A program made the position numbers and the translations under genes. Shown in pieces: positions 17,750 through 26,468 of a stretch of DNA of 64,000 nt. Location: positions 310,001 to 374,000 of the forward strand of contig OY282519.1 of assembly GCA_958296405.1 (NCBI GenBank), written 5' to 3'. Source of the DNA: an uncultured Pseudomonadales bacterium. Its GTDB lineage: Bacteria > Pseudomonadota > Gammaproteobacteria > Pseudomonadales > Azotimanducaceae. Under the pieces are notes generated by a model. The model did not search any database, was not told the origin of the DNA, and saw only the letters and a list, made by a program, of their open reading frames with translations. Each line of letters begins with the position of its first letter. The first letter of the stretch is position 1.

Positions 17750-18298
17750 TCAGGGGAAGACGGCGGCCAGCGCGCGCGGCCAATCAAACGCCGCGCCAGG
17801 GTCTGTCTTCCGGCCTGGCGCCACCTCGTTGTGGCCGACGATGGCTTGGCCGTCGATGCGGGGATACGCGGCCAAGAGTGTGCGCAACACCGCCGCCAAC
17901 GCCTCGTATTGGGCGGCTTCGTAGGGGGTGTCGTCCGTGCCTTCGAGTTCGATGCCGATGGCGTAGTCGTTGCAGCCCGCCCGCCCGCCGTGGCTTGAGA
18001 CGCCGGCATGCCATGCGCGACGGTGGAACGGCACGAACTGCGTCACCCCGCCGCGGCGATCAATGAGGACATGCGCGGACACGCGCACGCCGGCAAGGCT
18101 CGCCAAACGCGCATCCGCGGCGGTGTCGAGGCGATTGGCGAACAGCGCCTCCACCGCGCCCGTGCCGAACTCGCCCGGCGGCAGCGAGATGCCGTGCAAA
18201 ACGATGAGCGAGATGTCGCCCGGGTCTGGCCGCGCATCCTGGTTCGACGATGGCGACCGTCGCACTCCTTCAAGCCAACCGTCGGCAGTTACAATCAC
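17750..18298 (-). CDS. ampD: 1,6-anhydro-N-acetylmuramyl-L-alanine amidase AmpD
   Basis: 182 residues from GTG 18298, matching E. coli AmpD in length. It removes the peptide from 1,6-anhydroMurNAc-peptides in the cytosol during wall recycling. Features: VIVTADGWLEGVRRSPSSNQDARPDP at the start, ISLIVLHGISLPPGEFG with a zinc-binding His, RRAWHAGVSSHGGRAGCNDYAIGIELEG, and IVGHNEVAPGRKTDPGAAFDW with the catalytic and zinc residues. It is divergent from nadC with only 6 bp between start codons, so each promoter must lie inside the other gene. It works with the AmpG-like permease at 5.7-7.4 kb. Confidence 0.95.
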   Translation of the reverse strand: MIVTADGWLEGVRRSPSSNQDARPDPGDISLIVLHGISLPPGEFGTGAVEALFANRLDTAADARLASLAGVRVSAHVLIDRRGGVTQFVPFHRRAWHAGVSSHGGRAGCNDYAIGIELEGTDDTPYEAAQYEALAAVLRTLLAAYPRIDGQAIVGHNEVAPGRKTDPGAAFDWPRALAAVFP

Positions 18299-18304
18299 GC
18301 TGCG

Positions 18305-19165
18305 ATGATAGCCGAGGGGGAGAGAGCGACGCCCGCGCCGCCGCCAAAGGAGGTGGTGCGCGGCAATGTTCGCGCGGCGCTCGCCGAGGATGTGGGCGCC
18401 GGCGACGTCACCGCGGCGCTCATCGAGGCGGACGCGCCAGCGCGCGCAACGGTGATTTCGCGCGCGGACGGCGTGTTCTGCGGCCGCCCGTGGGTGGATG
18501 AGACCTGCGCCCAGGTGGATGCCGGCATCGCCTTGCAGTGGCATGTTGACGATGGCGACGCCGTGCGCCGCAACGATGTGCTCTTCCAGGCGCACGGTGC
18601 CGCGCGCGGCTTGCTCACCGCCGAGCGCACCCTGCTGAACTTCGCGCAACTCCTCTCCGGCACCGCCACGGCAGCCCATGCTTGCGCCGCCGCCGTGCGC
18701 GGCACCGGGGCGCGCGTGCTCGACACGCGCAAGACCGCGCCGGGGCTGCGCGCCGCGCAAAAGTATGCGGTGGCGGTGGGTGGCGCCGACAACCACCGCA
18801 TGGGCCTCTTCGACGCCTTTCTCATCAAGGAGAACCACATCGCCGCCGCCGGCGGCATCGGTGCCGCCATCCGCCGCGCGCGCACTGCCCGGCCAGATCT
18901 CTTCGTGGAAGTGGAAGTGGAGACGCTAGCGCAGTTCGAGGAGGCCCTCGCCGCCCGGCCAGATTGCATCATGTTGGACAACTTTTCGTTGGCGGACATG
19001 GCGCGAGCGGTGCGCCGCAACGACACGCCAACCAAGCTCGAGGCCTCCGGCGGGCTGCAGCCGAGCGACCTTGCCGCCGTCGCGGCGACCGGGGTGGACT
19101 ATGTGTCCGTCGGCGCCATCACCAAGCGCATCGAGCCGCTGGACCTGTCGATGCGGTTTCGCTAA
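18305..19165 (+). CDS. nadC: Nicotinate-nucleotide pyrophosphorylase (carboxylating)
   Basis: 286 residues, full length. It converts quinolinate and PRPP to nicotinate mononucleotide in de novo NAD synthesis. Visible elements: ALAEDVGAGDVTAALI near the start, ERTLLNFAQLLSGTAT, VLDTRKTAPGLRAAQKYAVAVGGADNHRMGLFDAFLIKENH (quinolinate and PRPP site) and VEVETLAQFEEAL, ending in LEASGGLQPSDLAAVAATGVDYVSVGAITK. The nadC/ampD divergent pair next to pilin genes is the standard gammaproteobacterial arrangement. The tRNA-Thr gene follows in the opposite direction. Confidence 0.97.
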   Translation: MIAEGERATPAPPPKEVVRGNVRAALAEDVGAGDVTAALIEADAPARATVISRADGVFCGRPWVDETCAQVDAGIALQWHVDDGDAVRRNDVLFQAHGAARGLLTAERTLLNFAQLLSGTATAAHACAAAVRGTGARVLDTRKTAPGLRAAQKYAVAVGGADNHRMGLFDAFLIKENHIAAAGGIGAAIRRARTARPDLFVEVEVETLAQFEEALAARPDCIMLDNFSLADMARAVRRNDTPTKLEASGGLQPSDLAAVAATGVDYVSVGAITKRIEPLDLSMRFR

Positions 19166-19217
19166 GAGGCGCAAGCGCTGGGCGCTTGCCGGGGACGGCT
19201 CACCGCGGCGGGTGTCT

Positions 19218-19293
19218 TGGTGCCGGAACGGAGACTCGAACTCCGGACAACCGCATTACGAATGCGGTGCTCTACCAACTGAGCTATTCCGGC
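19218..19293 (-). tRNA. tRNA-Thr (anticodon CGU)
   Basis: 76 nt including an encoded CCA end. Acceptor arms GCCGGAA/TTCCGGC pair fully. The D arm is GCTC-AGTTGGTA-GAGC. The anticodon stem CCGCA/TGCGG encloses the loop TTCGTAA, giving CGU. The T arm CGGAG-TTCGAGT-CTCCG is canonical. It reads ACG threonine codons. Its 5' end overlaps the last codons of the following small ORF by 10 bp. Confidence 0.97.
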
Positions 19294-19502
19294 GGGGGCG
19301 CCAAGGATACTCCGTTTTGCGGCGCCTTGGCCGGGAGCTGAGCGGGCGCATCAGAGGCCGCCGACTCTGGCTTCGGTGCGTCGAACGCCGCCTCGATGCG
19401 CGCCATCTTCTCGTTCAGATACCACGTCGCTCCGACGATGGCTGCAATGATGACGACGGTACGGGCGACGGCCAAGCTCACGATCAGTCTCCCCTCGCTC
19501 AT
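19284..19502 (-). CDS. Small single-pass membrane protein (unknown)
   Basis: 72 residues. One N-terminal membrane helix (VARTVVIIAAIVGATWYL, about residues 12-29) is followed by EKMARIEAAF and a Pro/Ala-rich tail. The helix plus ARIEAA motif strongly resembles the N-terminus of the coiled-coil protein encoded 1 kb upstream (IVGTAWFIGESLARIEAAV), so the two are probably paralogues or partners. The stop codon falls inside the tRNA gene, and the shared strand suggests a transcript that reads into the tRNA. No family recognised. Confidence 0.55.
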   Translation of the reverse strand: MSEGRLIVSLAVARTVVIIAAIVGATWYLNEKMARIEAAFDAPKPESAASDAPAQLPAKAPQNGVSLAPPPE

Positions 19503-19546
19503 GCGCCTAGCCTACACCTGCAAACCGCCGGTGTCGTCGCCCGGGG

Positions 19547-20476
19547 TCACATCGGTTCCGATGCAATAGCGCGGCCAGACTCGACGGGCAAATCCAACTG
19601 CCGCAACGCTGCGCGATGTTCAATCACCTTGGCGACTGTGTGTTCTGCCTTCAGGAACTCCCCATCGCGCCTTTGGATGGTCTCGACCTCACAAATCAAG
19701 ATGTCTCCCTTCGCAAAGGCAACCTGATTGGAGCCCACCCTTCGCAGAAAGCCAGCGTCGGCCATCAACGCGGAGATCGCGGCGCTGCCGTCGTGTAGAC
19801 GCCACTTGTTGTCTTCCTTAAAGGCTAGGGAGACTATCGAGTAAGCAGCGGTGTGCTTGTTCTTGAGAACAATCTCGTCAGGAGTGTCTGGTTTGCTGAA
19901 GTAATCAGATTCTTGGACAGACACCGACTCAACGGAAACACCTTCCTCGCGCACCTCGAACGCATCGATGCCTTCTTTGCTCAACGGCTCTTTCACGAGG
20001 CGTTCGAGGGCGTGTCTAACCGCAAGATCACCGTAAAGACGCAGCAGGTCCACTGGAACCTCAATGGTTCCCGATTCGTGGGTGACTCTAACCACTTCTT
20101 CGTCAGTCTTTACCAGCTCCTTGGGGCTGGTTCCGCGCAGCGTCTTGACAAGCCAGATGAGCCCGCCAACGCCAGCGCCCCCGCCGACCAAGACCAGCTC
20201 CTTCAGTTGCAGCGCTGCGGTGACCGTCTCTCCGCTGAAGATGCTGACAAGCTGCGACCCCATCCCCTGCACGACATCGAGAGCGACCTCAAACGACCCC
20301 TGGGAGGTGGCTTGAACATTGACGCTAATCGTCGTTTTCTCGTCATTGAGAATGGAATTGGCCGCATCGAACAGTTGCCCAAGGGCCAAGAGCGCTGGGG
20401 CTAAGTCGCGGACATCCATCGACCCCGATTCGACGGCGGGGCCGTCATAGGCAATGGAGAAGCTGGTGTGACTCAT
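19547..20476 (-). CDS. Hypothetical protein, 309 residues
   Basis: Family not recognised. It begins SFSIAYDGPAVESGSMDVRDLAPALLALGQLFDAANSIL. One hydrophobic, glycine-rich segment (LVLVGGGAGVGGLIWLVKTL, about residues 91-110) may cross or touch the membrane. The C-terminal half is soluble and mixed, with VAFAKGDILICEVETIQRR near the end. The ATG overlaps the stop of the preceding coiled-coil gene (TAATG), which argues for coupled expression and joint function. Base composition is slightly less GC-biased than the neighbouring backbone genes. Possibly part of a small accessory or defence module, but nothing in the sequence demonstrates that. Confidence 0.65.
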   Translation of the reverse strand: MSHTSFSIAYDGPAVESGSMDVRDLAPALLALGQLFDAANSILNDEKTTISVNVQATSQGSFEVALDVVQGMGSQLVSIFSGETVTAALQLKELVLVGGGAGVGGLIWLVKTLRGTSPKELVKTDEEVVRVTHESGTIEVPVDLLRLYGDLAVRHALERLVKEPLSKEGIDAFEVREEGVSVESVSVQESDYFSKPDTPDEIVLKNKHTAAYSIVSLAFKEDNKWRLHDGSAAISALMADAGFLRRVGSNQVAFAKGDILICEVETIQRRDGEFLKAEHTVAKVIEHRAALRQLDLPVESGRAIASEPM

Positions 20477-20979
20477 TAGGTCGGCATGCGGGGGCCGTTG
20501 TACTCCATCGCCGCCGCCACAGCGTCCCGCTGACGCACATCCTCCGCGAGCCGTCCGATCAGCTGGTCAACCTTGCTTTCCACGCGGCCAACTCTCTCTT
20601 CGAGGGGGTTAACTCTCTCTTCAAGGCGGTCAACGCTCTCTTCAAGGCGGGCAGTTCTCTCTTCAAGGCGGCCAACTCTCTCTTCAAGGCGGGCAACTCT
20701 CTCGTCGAGGCGGGCAACAGCCGCTTCAACCCGCGCGATGGCACTAGCGTTGTTCGCAACGCCTATTGCCAAGCGGCCAATCGCCACTTCGAGGCTGCCA
20801 ACTCTCTCGTCAACCCGCGCGATGGCCGCGGCGTTCCGCTCGATGCCCGCGGCGTTGTTCGCAACGGCCGCTTCGATGCGCGCCAAGCTCTCGCCGATAA
20901 ACCACGCCGTTCCAACGATGGCGACGAGGACGGCGACGGCGCTGGCGGCGCCGCTCAAGATTTGTGTCCGCCCGCTCAT
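20476..20979 (-). CDS. Membrane-anchored coiled-coil protein (unknown)
   Basis: 167 residues. An N-terminal helix (AASAVAVLVAIVGTAWFIG) anchors a long predicted coiled coil, built of near-perfect heptads of the type RLEERVG over residues about 85-135. The repeated codons produce a 21-bp-period DNA repeat that might mislead repeat finders. The tail ends MEYNGPRMPT. Its stop overlaps the start of the 309-residue gene. The N-terminus resembles the 72-residue membrane protein two genes downstream. Structural or spacer role in a membrane complex is plausible; family not recognised. Confidence 0.65.
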   Translation of the reverse strand: MSGRTQILSGAASAVAVLVAIVGTAWFIGESLARIEAAVANNAAGIERNAAAIARVDERVGSLEVAIGRLAIGVANNASAIARVEAAVARLDERVARLEERVGRLEERTARLEESVDRLEERVNPLEERVGRVESKVDQLIGRLAEDVRQRDAVAAAMEYNGPRMPT

Positions 20980-21033
20980 GCGCTTAGCCTACGCCTGCAA
21001 ACTATCCGTGTCATGCTGTTGCTCGCTCGCGCC

Positions 21034-21423
21034 TCAGCAAGCCGCCCGCGCCGGCAGAATCCGGCAGACCGAGCGCCCTTGGGCGTCCGTGGCGGTCACC
21101 CGGTAGCTGGTGCCGGCGCTGGCGTCCACCACGAACACGGTGCCGCCTTCTCCAGTTGGCTGCCAGCCGATGGCGGTGGTCAGCGACGTATCTCCCGCAG
21201 CCACGTTGTAGGTGCCGCTGGCATAGGCGCCGGCGCGCAGCATCACTTCCTCTTGAAACGGCGCCATGGTGGCGATGCCGTTGACGAGGGCGCCCGTGGC
21301 GGCGCTCTCAACGTAGCCGCGGTAGGCGGGCACGGCCACCGCGACCAGCGCGGCGAGCACCGCCGCGGCGACCATGAGCTCGATGAGCGAGAAGCCGGGC
21401 GCCGAGATCAGATTTCGTTCCAT
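21034..21423 (-). CDS. Type IV pilin-like protein (second pilin)
   Basis: 129 residues. It carries the class III prepilin signal: leader ending APG, then [29 protein letters not shown], with the usual Glu at +5 of the mature protein. PilD would cleave it and methylate the new N-terminus. Two cysteines near the C-terminus ([12 protein letters not shown]) can form the D-loop typical of type IVa pilins. The start overlaps the end of the first pilin gene by 16 bp, and both precede pilBCD divergently. Shorter than classical PilA, so it could be a minor or major subunit. Confidence 0.85.
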   Translation of the reverse strand: MERNLISAPGFSLIELMVAAAVLAALVAVAVPAYRGYVESAATGALVNGIATMAPFQEEVMLRAGAYASGTYNVAAGDTSLTTAIGWQPTGEGGTVFVVDASAGTSYRVTATDAQGRSVCRILPARAAC

Positions 21424-21870
21424 CGGATCACCCGCTGCGCCGGCGCTTGAAAATCTCCATACGCCGGGCGCGTGAGGATGATGACGTAGTTGCCGGCGGT
21501 GGCGATGTCCCCGGCTTCGGCCACGCCCACTTGCCCTAGCGTCGCGTTGCCGGTAGTGCCGTCAATGTAGGGCGGGCCGCCCCCCGGCGCCGTGCCAGCG
21601 CCGTTGCCTTCCAGTTGCCGCACCCAGAACTGATTGGTCATCAGCGTGTCTTGGGCTTGCGGCGTGCGGACATTCATCGCGAGCTCCGCCTGGATCTTGC
21701 GGAACTCGCTGGCGACGAAGCGGGCGCCTTCCTCGTAGTGGGCGTTCACCTTCGCCATGTTCGCGTTCTGGACGTACTCCTGATAGGCCGGCAGCGCCAC
21801 CGCCGCCAAGACGCCGGCGATCGCCACCACGATCATGAGTTCAATCAACGTAAAGCCCCTGCCTTGCATC
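21408..21870 (-). CDS. Type IV pilin-like protein PilA
   Basis: 153 residues from ATG 21870, with AGGAGG 7-8 nt upstream. The very short leader MQGRG is followed by [28 protein letters not shown], the archetypal type IV pilin N-terminus with Glu5. The soluble part ([16 protein letters not shown] and a Gly-rich region with [13 protein letters not shown]) is of no assigned subtype, and no cysteine pair is seen. First gene of a two-pilin unit divergent from pilB. Promoter not identified with confidence in the 250 bp shared with pilB. Confidence 0.88.
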
Positions 21871-22120
21871 CGCTGCCTCCTGATCGTTGCCGCGCATGGC
21901 GTCGAGAAGATGGTGGGGATGGTAATGCGGCAGCGGCCTCGCAATGTGCGAGAAATCTGCGCGCGGGCAGCGGAATCCGCGCCGATTTGCGTGCGCCGCG
22001 GCGCACGCGCCACGCCGTGCCCGCAATGTCTCACGCAAATTGCGGCAAAGCGCCATCGGCATGGAGCGGGCGCGCACCCTACACTTGCGGCCACTCAACC
22101 GCCGCTTTCGGAGACGCCGC

Positions 22121-23836
22121 ATGGCAGCCCCACTGCCCGGTTTGGCGCGGCGCCTTGTGGCGGCCGGCCATATGGACTTGCCGGCGGCGCTGGGCGCCGC
22201 AGAGACGGCGCAGCGCGAAGGCGCAACGCTGGCGCACTGCCTCGCCGCCGTTGCCGGGCCAGCGGCCGTGGCGCGCGCCGCGGCCTTGGAGTTCGGCGCG
22301 CCAGCGCTGGATTTGGCTGCGTTGGATTTGCAGGCCTGCCCGCGCGACGCCATCGACGCCGCGCTCATCCAACAATGCCGCGCGCTGCCGCTTTCGCGCC
22401 GCGGCGGACGCCTGCATGTGGCCGTGGCAGACCCGGCGGACCTCGCCGCGTTGGACGCCATCAAGTTCCAAGCCGGCATCGCCATCGAGCCCGTGGTGGC
22501 CGAAGCGGACAAACTCGCTGCGGCCATTGAGCGCTTCCTGCACAAAGACGACGCCGACGCTTTGGGAGACCTTGACGATGCCGAGCTGGACGCGCTGGAC
22601 TTGGAGGCCCGCGTCGACGACGGGGCAAACGAAGCGCAGGAAGACGCCGCAGCCACGGACGATGCGCCGGTGGTGCGCTTCATCAACAAAATGCTGCTTG
22701 ACGCCATCAAGGCCGGCGCCTCTGACATCCACTTTGAGCCCTATGAGCAAGCCTGCCGCGTGCGCTTTCGCATCGACGGCGCGCTGGCCGAGGCGCGGCG
22801 CCCGCCCGCCAATCTGTTCAGCCGCCTGGCGGCGCGCCTCAAGGTGATGGCGGCGCTCGACATCTCGGAGCGCCGCCTGCCCCAAGACGGGCGCATCAAG
22901 ATGCACCTCTCCAAGGCGCACTCCATCGACTTTCGGATGAGCACCTTGCCCACCCTGTTCGGCGAGAAGGTGGTGCTGCGCATCCTCGACCCCGCGAGCG
23001 CCCGCATGGGCATCGAGCGGCTCGGCTTCGAGCCGGAGCAGGAGCGGTTGTATCGCGCCGCGCTGGCGCGGCCGCAGGGGATGATCCTCGTCACCGGGCC
23101 CACCGGCAGCGGCAAGACGGTGACGTTGTACAGCGGCCTGCACGCCCTGAATGACCCGACGCGCAACATCGCCACGGTGGAAGACCCGGTGGAGATGAAC
23201 TTGGAAGGCATCAATCAAGTGCCCGTGAACCACCGCATCGGCTTGGATTTCGCCGCCGCCATGCGCTCCTTCCTGCGCCAAGACCCTGATGTGCTGATGG
23301 TGGGGGAAATCCGCGACCTGGAAACCGCGGACGTCGCCGTGAAGGCGGCCCAAACTGGCCATCTCGTGCTCTCCACGCTGCACACCAACTCCGCCGTGGA
23401 GACGCTCACGCGGCTGGCGAACATGGGCGTGGCGCCCTTCAACCTCGCCACTTCCGTCAGCCTGCTGGTGGCGCAGCGGCTGGCTCGCCGGTTATGCCAA
23501 GACTGCCGGCAAGCCATTGACGTGCCGCGTGAGACGCTCTTGCGGGAGGGCTTTGAGCCCGGCCAAGTCGAACGCGGCGTCACCCTGCATGAGGCGCGGC
23601 CCGAAGGCTGCGCGAACTGTCGGGGCGGTTACCGCGGCCGCGTCGGCCTCTACGAAGTGGTGCCGCTGACGCCGGAACTGGCGCGCATCGTCATGGCAAA
23701 CGGCGGTGGCCTGCAACTCGCGGAACAGGCGCGGGCACACGGCTTCCCAAGTTTGCGCGCCGTTGGGTTGGACAAGGCGACGCGCGGCATCACATCGCTC
23801 GGCGAAGTCAATCGCGTCACCATGGGGCGGCTGTAG
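22121..23836 (+). CDS. pilB: Type IV pilus assembly ATPase PilB
   Basis: 571 residues from ATG 22121. It powers pilus extension in the cytoplasm. An N-terminal MshEN/GspE-N-like domain covers about residues 20-150. The catalytic region holds Walker A GPTGSGKT (about 325-332), an Asp box (TVEDPVEMNLEGINQVPV), a Walker B (DPDVLMVGEIRDLETADV) and a His box (GHLVLSTLHTNSAVETL). Four zinc-binding cysteines (RRLCQDCRQ and CANCRGGY) are present. pilC follows after 3 bp. Confidence 0.96.
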   Translation: MAAPLPGLARRLVAAGHMDLPAALGAAETAQREGATLAHCLAAVAGPAAVARAAALEFGAPALDLAALDLQACPRDAIDAALIQQCRALPLSRRGGRLHVAVADPADLAALDAIKFQAGIAIEPVVAEADKLAAAIERFLHKDDADALGDLDDAELDALDLEARVDDGANEAQEDAAATDDAPVVRFINKMLLDAIKAGASDIHFEPYEQACRVRFRIDGALAEARRPPANLFSRLAARLKVMAALDISERRLPQDGRIKMHLSKAHSIDFRMSTLPTLFGEKVVLRILDPASARMGIERLGFEPEQERLYRAALARPQGMILVTGPTGSGKTVTLYSGLHALNDPTRNIATVEDPVEMNLEGINQVPVNHRIGLDFAAAMRSFLRQDPDVLMVGEIRDLETADVAVKAAQTGHLVLSTLHTNSAVETLTRLANMGVAPFNLATSVSLLVAQRLARRLCQDCRQAIDVPRETLLREGFEPGQVERGVTLHEARPEGCANCRGGYRGRVGLYEVVPLTPELARIVMANGGGLQLAEQARAHGFPSLRAVGLDKATRGITSLGEVNRVTMGRL

Positions 23837-23839
23837 GCC

Positions 23840-25015
23840 ATGGCGCAGCAATCCGCGTTGGCCCGGCGTGGCCGCCCCGGCGCCGGGCGGCGCACGCGCC
23901 GAACACCCGCCTCAAACCAGCCCCGCAGGCAGAGCGCCGGCAGGCGGCCCGAGCGACGCCAAATGTTGAGTGGCGGGCGGGTGAAGCCGGCCGACATTGC
24001 GACGTTCGCGCGCCAACTCGCTGCGTTGACGCGCGCCGGGGTGCCTTTGGTGTCGGCGTTCGACATCATCGCCGACGGTGCCGACAAGCCGGCCTTCGCC
24101 GAACTCGTCCACGCGATTGCCCAGGATGTGGCGTCCGGTGATGCCTTGGCGGTCGCGCTCGCCCGGCATCCGCGCCAGTTCGAGCCGTTGTTCCTCAACT
24201 TGGTGGCGGCCGGCGAACAGTCCGGCGCCCTGCCCACGATGCTGGAGCGCGTGGCGACGCACCGGGAGAAGGCGCAGCGCCTGAAGGCGAAGCTCCGCCG
24301 CGCCATGACCTATCCGATCGCCGTGCTGTGCGTGGCCATGGTCGTGTCGGGCATTTTGCTGGTGCAAGTGGTGCCGCAGTTTCAACAGATGTTCGCCGGC
24401 TTCGGCGCCGAGTTGCCGGGTTCCACGCTGATGGTGATCGCCTTATCGGATTTCGCGCGGGCGTGGTGGCCGACCCTCGTTGGCGGCGTCATCGGGTTTG
24501 CGCTGGCAGTGAGGTGGGCGTTCCGGCGTTCGCCCGCATGGCGGCGCGGGCTGCATCGCGTCACGCTGCGCCTGCCGGTGATCGGCGCCGTGGCCGCTAA
24601 ATCCGCCGTGGCCCGCTGCACCCGCACGCTGGCCACCGCCACCGCCGCCGGCGTGCCCGTGGTGGAGGCGCTGCGCTCGGTGGCGGGCGCCGCCGGCAAT
24701 GCGGTGTTCGAGAGCGCAGTGCTGCAAGTTCGGGATGAAGTGGCCACCGGCCGGGAGATCAACGCCGCCATGCGAGACATGGGGCTGTTCCCCAACATGG
24801 TGGTGCAAATGGTGGCGGTGGGGGAAGCCGCTGGCAACCTGGCCGAAATGCTGGACCGCGCCGCCGCATGGTACGAAGAGCAAGTGGACGACGCCGTGGA
24901 CAACCTGGCGGCCTTGGCGGAACCTGCCATCATGGCTGTGCTGGGCGTGGTCATCGGCGGCTTGGTGGCGGCGATGTATCTGCCAATCTTCCAACTCGGC
25001 AGCGTGGTGGCCTGA
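23840..25015 (+). CDS. pilC: Type IV pilus inner-membrane platform protein PilC
   Basis: 391 residues. Polytopic GspF-type platform protein that couples PilB to pilin. It shows the two repeated GspF domains: ATFARQLAALTRAGVPLVSAFDII (about residues 55-78) and CTRTLATATAAGVPVVEALRSVA (about 265-287). Three membrane helices are visible (TYPIAVLCVAMVVSGILLVQVV, the segment around WWPTLVGGVIGFALAV, and EPAIMAVLGVVIGGLVAAMYLPIF). The first 45 residues are Arg-rich and unlike the family, so a later start such as the ATG before LSGGRVKPADIA is possible. Confidence 0.94.
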   Translation: MAQQSALARRGRPGAGRRTRRTPASNQPRRQSAGRRPERRQMLSGGRVKPADIATFARQLAALTRAGVPLVSAFDIIADGADKPAFAELVHAIAQDVASGDALAVALARHPRQFEPLFLNLVAAGEQSGALPTMLERVATHREKAQRLKAKLRRAMTYPIAVLCVAMVVSGILLVQVVPQFQQMFAGFGAELPGSTLMVIALSDFARAWWPTLVGGVIGFALAVRWAFRRSPAWRRGLHRVTLRLPVIGAVAAKSAVARCTRTLATATAAGVPVVEALRSVAGAAGNAVFESAVLQVRDEVATGREINAAMRDMGLFPNMVVQMVAVGEAAGNLAEMLDRAAAWYEEQVDDAVDNLAALAEPAIMAVLGVVIGGLVAAMYLPIFQLGSVVA

Positions 25016-25020
25016 AGGCA

Positions 25021-25878
25021 ATGTTGATGAGCCAAGGTTGGGCCGCCCTCCTGCTGCTGACCGTGGCCTCTTTGGCCATTGGCAGTTTCTTGAACGTGGT
25101 GGCGCATCGGCTGCCGCGAATGTTGGAGCGAGGTTGGCAGGCCGATGCGCGCGCGCTGCTCAACATCGAGGGGGGCGCCGAGCGCGAAGCCTTCAACCTA
25201 GTGCGCCCGCGCTCCGCCTGCCCGGCGTGCGGCCAGCCCATTCCATGGCGGCGCAACGTGCCGTTGGTGAGTTGGCTGCTGCTGCATGGGCGCTGCCAGG
25301 ATTGCGGCGCGCGCATCTCGCTCCGCTATCCCTGCGTGGAAGCGTTGACGGCGGTGCTCAGCCTGCTCGTCGTGCATGTTTGGGGATGGCAGTGGCTAAC
25401 CGCTGCGCTGTTGTTCTGCAGTTGGAGCCTCATCGCGCTCGCCGTCATCGATTTTGAGACCAATCTGCTGCCAGATCAGATCACGTTGCCTCTGTTGTGG
25501 GTCGGCCTGCTGTCCGCCGCGATGTTTGGCCAGGTGGCGCCGAGCGAGGCCATCGGCGGCGCCGTCGTCGGCTACCTCACGTTGTGGGGCCTCTATTGGA
25601 CATTCAAGGGGCTCACCGGCAAGAAAGGCATGGGGCACGGGGATTTCAAGCTGTTCGCGGCCCTGGGCGCTTGGCTCGGCATCGCCGCGCTGCCGGCCGT
25701 GGCGCTATTGGCCTCCCTTGGCGGCCTCGCCTACGCCTTGACGCTCATGGGCTTCAAGGCCATGCGCCGGGAAGACCCGATTCCGTTCGGCCCGTTCCTG
25801 GCCGGCGCCGGCTGGGTGACGCTCATGTTCCGCGACGAGTTGGTGGCGCTCTACGCGCTGGCGCCGCTGGGGCCATGA
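25021..25878 (+). CDS. pilD: Prepilin peptidase / N-methyltransferase PilD
   Basis: 285 residues. Integral membrane aspartyl protease that cleaves prepilins and N-methylates them. An N-terminal helix with IGSFLNVVAHRLP leads into the cysteine-bearing methyltransferase loop (CPACGQPIPW...CQDCGARIS, two CxxC pairs). Both catalytic aspartates appear as in the family: LAVIDFETNLLPDQIT and GMGHGDFKLFAALGAWLG. It ends the pilBCD unit, 5 bp after pilC. In most Gammaproteobacteria coaE follows next; here foreign DNA begins instead. Confidence 0.96.
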   Translation: MLMSQGWAALLLLTVASLAIGSFLNVVAHRLPRMLERGWQADARALLNIEGGAEREAFNLVRPRSACPACGQPIPWRRNVPLVSWLLLHGRCQDCGARISLRYPCVEALTAVLSLLVVHVWGWQWLTAALLFCSWSLIALAVIDFETNLLPDQITLPLLWVGLLSAAMFGQVAPSEAIGGAVVGYLTLWGLYWTFKGLTGKKGMGHGDFKLFAALGAWLGIAALPAVALLASLGGLAYALTLMGFKAMRREDPIPFGPFLAGAGWVTLMFRDELVALYALAPLGP

Positions 25879-25916
25879 GCTAGCGCGACGACATGTGACC
25901 GGGCGCACAGCCAGCG

Positions 25917-26468
25917 TTGACCGACGCGACGCGCCCGGCCGAGGTCGCAGCACATGGCGCCAAGGCAATGCTGGACCGCCCCAAGGCGCTGGACGCGCTG
26001 GCCGCCGAATGGCGCAACTGGCGCCGCGCGGTCGGTACTGGCAAAGAGGTGTTCGCGCTCGGAGCGCTGCATCCGAACGTGGCGACGGCGTGGCAGCGCA
26101 TTCGCGGCACCCGGCCGCAGTCCGCTGCAGTGACGATCACGCACAGGGACATGCTGCACATGCAGAGGCCGCCAAAGCGGCGACGCGGCCGGTCGCTGGA
26201 CGCGGCCGACTTGGATGGCCTGCCACAGGCCATCGCCCGCCCGAACGCGGTGCTTCTTGATCGTCATGACCCGGCGCTGATCTACGCCTTCACCCCCGCG
26301 GGCCGGAACGGCAGGGTCGCCAAGGCGGTGGTGCGCATCGACTATAGCCGCAACATCGGACGCGGACAGGGGCGGCGCGTCACGAACGCGCTGCGCACGT
26401 CCGGATATATTGCACCCGCCAACCTGCGCGAAGAACGCTACAAGGTGATTTGGGGAACATTGGATTGA
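25917..26468 (+). CDS. Phage-type protein with PBECR-like nuclease fold (likely remnant)
   Basis: 183 codons from TTG 25917; ATG 25968 is an alternative start. The central and C-terminal part (ITHRDMLHMQRPPKRRRGRS, then LDGLPQAIARPNAVLLDRHDP, VVRIDYSR and NALRTSGYI) looks like the barnase/EndoU/colicin/RelE-like domain at the end of Mu-type phage head proteins. That resemblance is from memory of the family pattern, not from a search. The size suggests a C-terminal remnant rather than a full head protein. It is the first gene of the insertion between pilD and yacG. Its last ten codons are echoed in degenerate repeats downstream. Confidence 0.45.
   Translation: MTDATRPAEVAAHGAKAMLDRPKALDALAAEWRNWRRAVGTGKEVFALGALHPNVATAWQRIRGTRPQSAAVTITHRDMLHMQRPPKRRRGRSLDAADLDGLPQAIARPNAVLLDRHDPALIYAFTPAGRNGRVAKAVVRIDYSRNIGRGQGRRVTNALRTSGYIAPANLREERYKVIWGTLD

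Noticed and set aside
19218-19300. tRNA-Thr as attachment site for the neighbouring three-gene module
   Set aside because: No repeat of the tRNA 3' end and no integrase nearby; the module lies on the 5' side of the tRNA.
20570-20760. Short direct repeats with a 21-bp period that look like a CRISPR or satellite
   Set aside because: They encode in-frame coiled-coil heptads of the 167-residue protein; there are no spacers and no cas genes.
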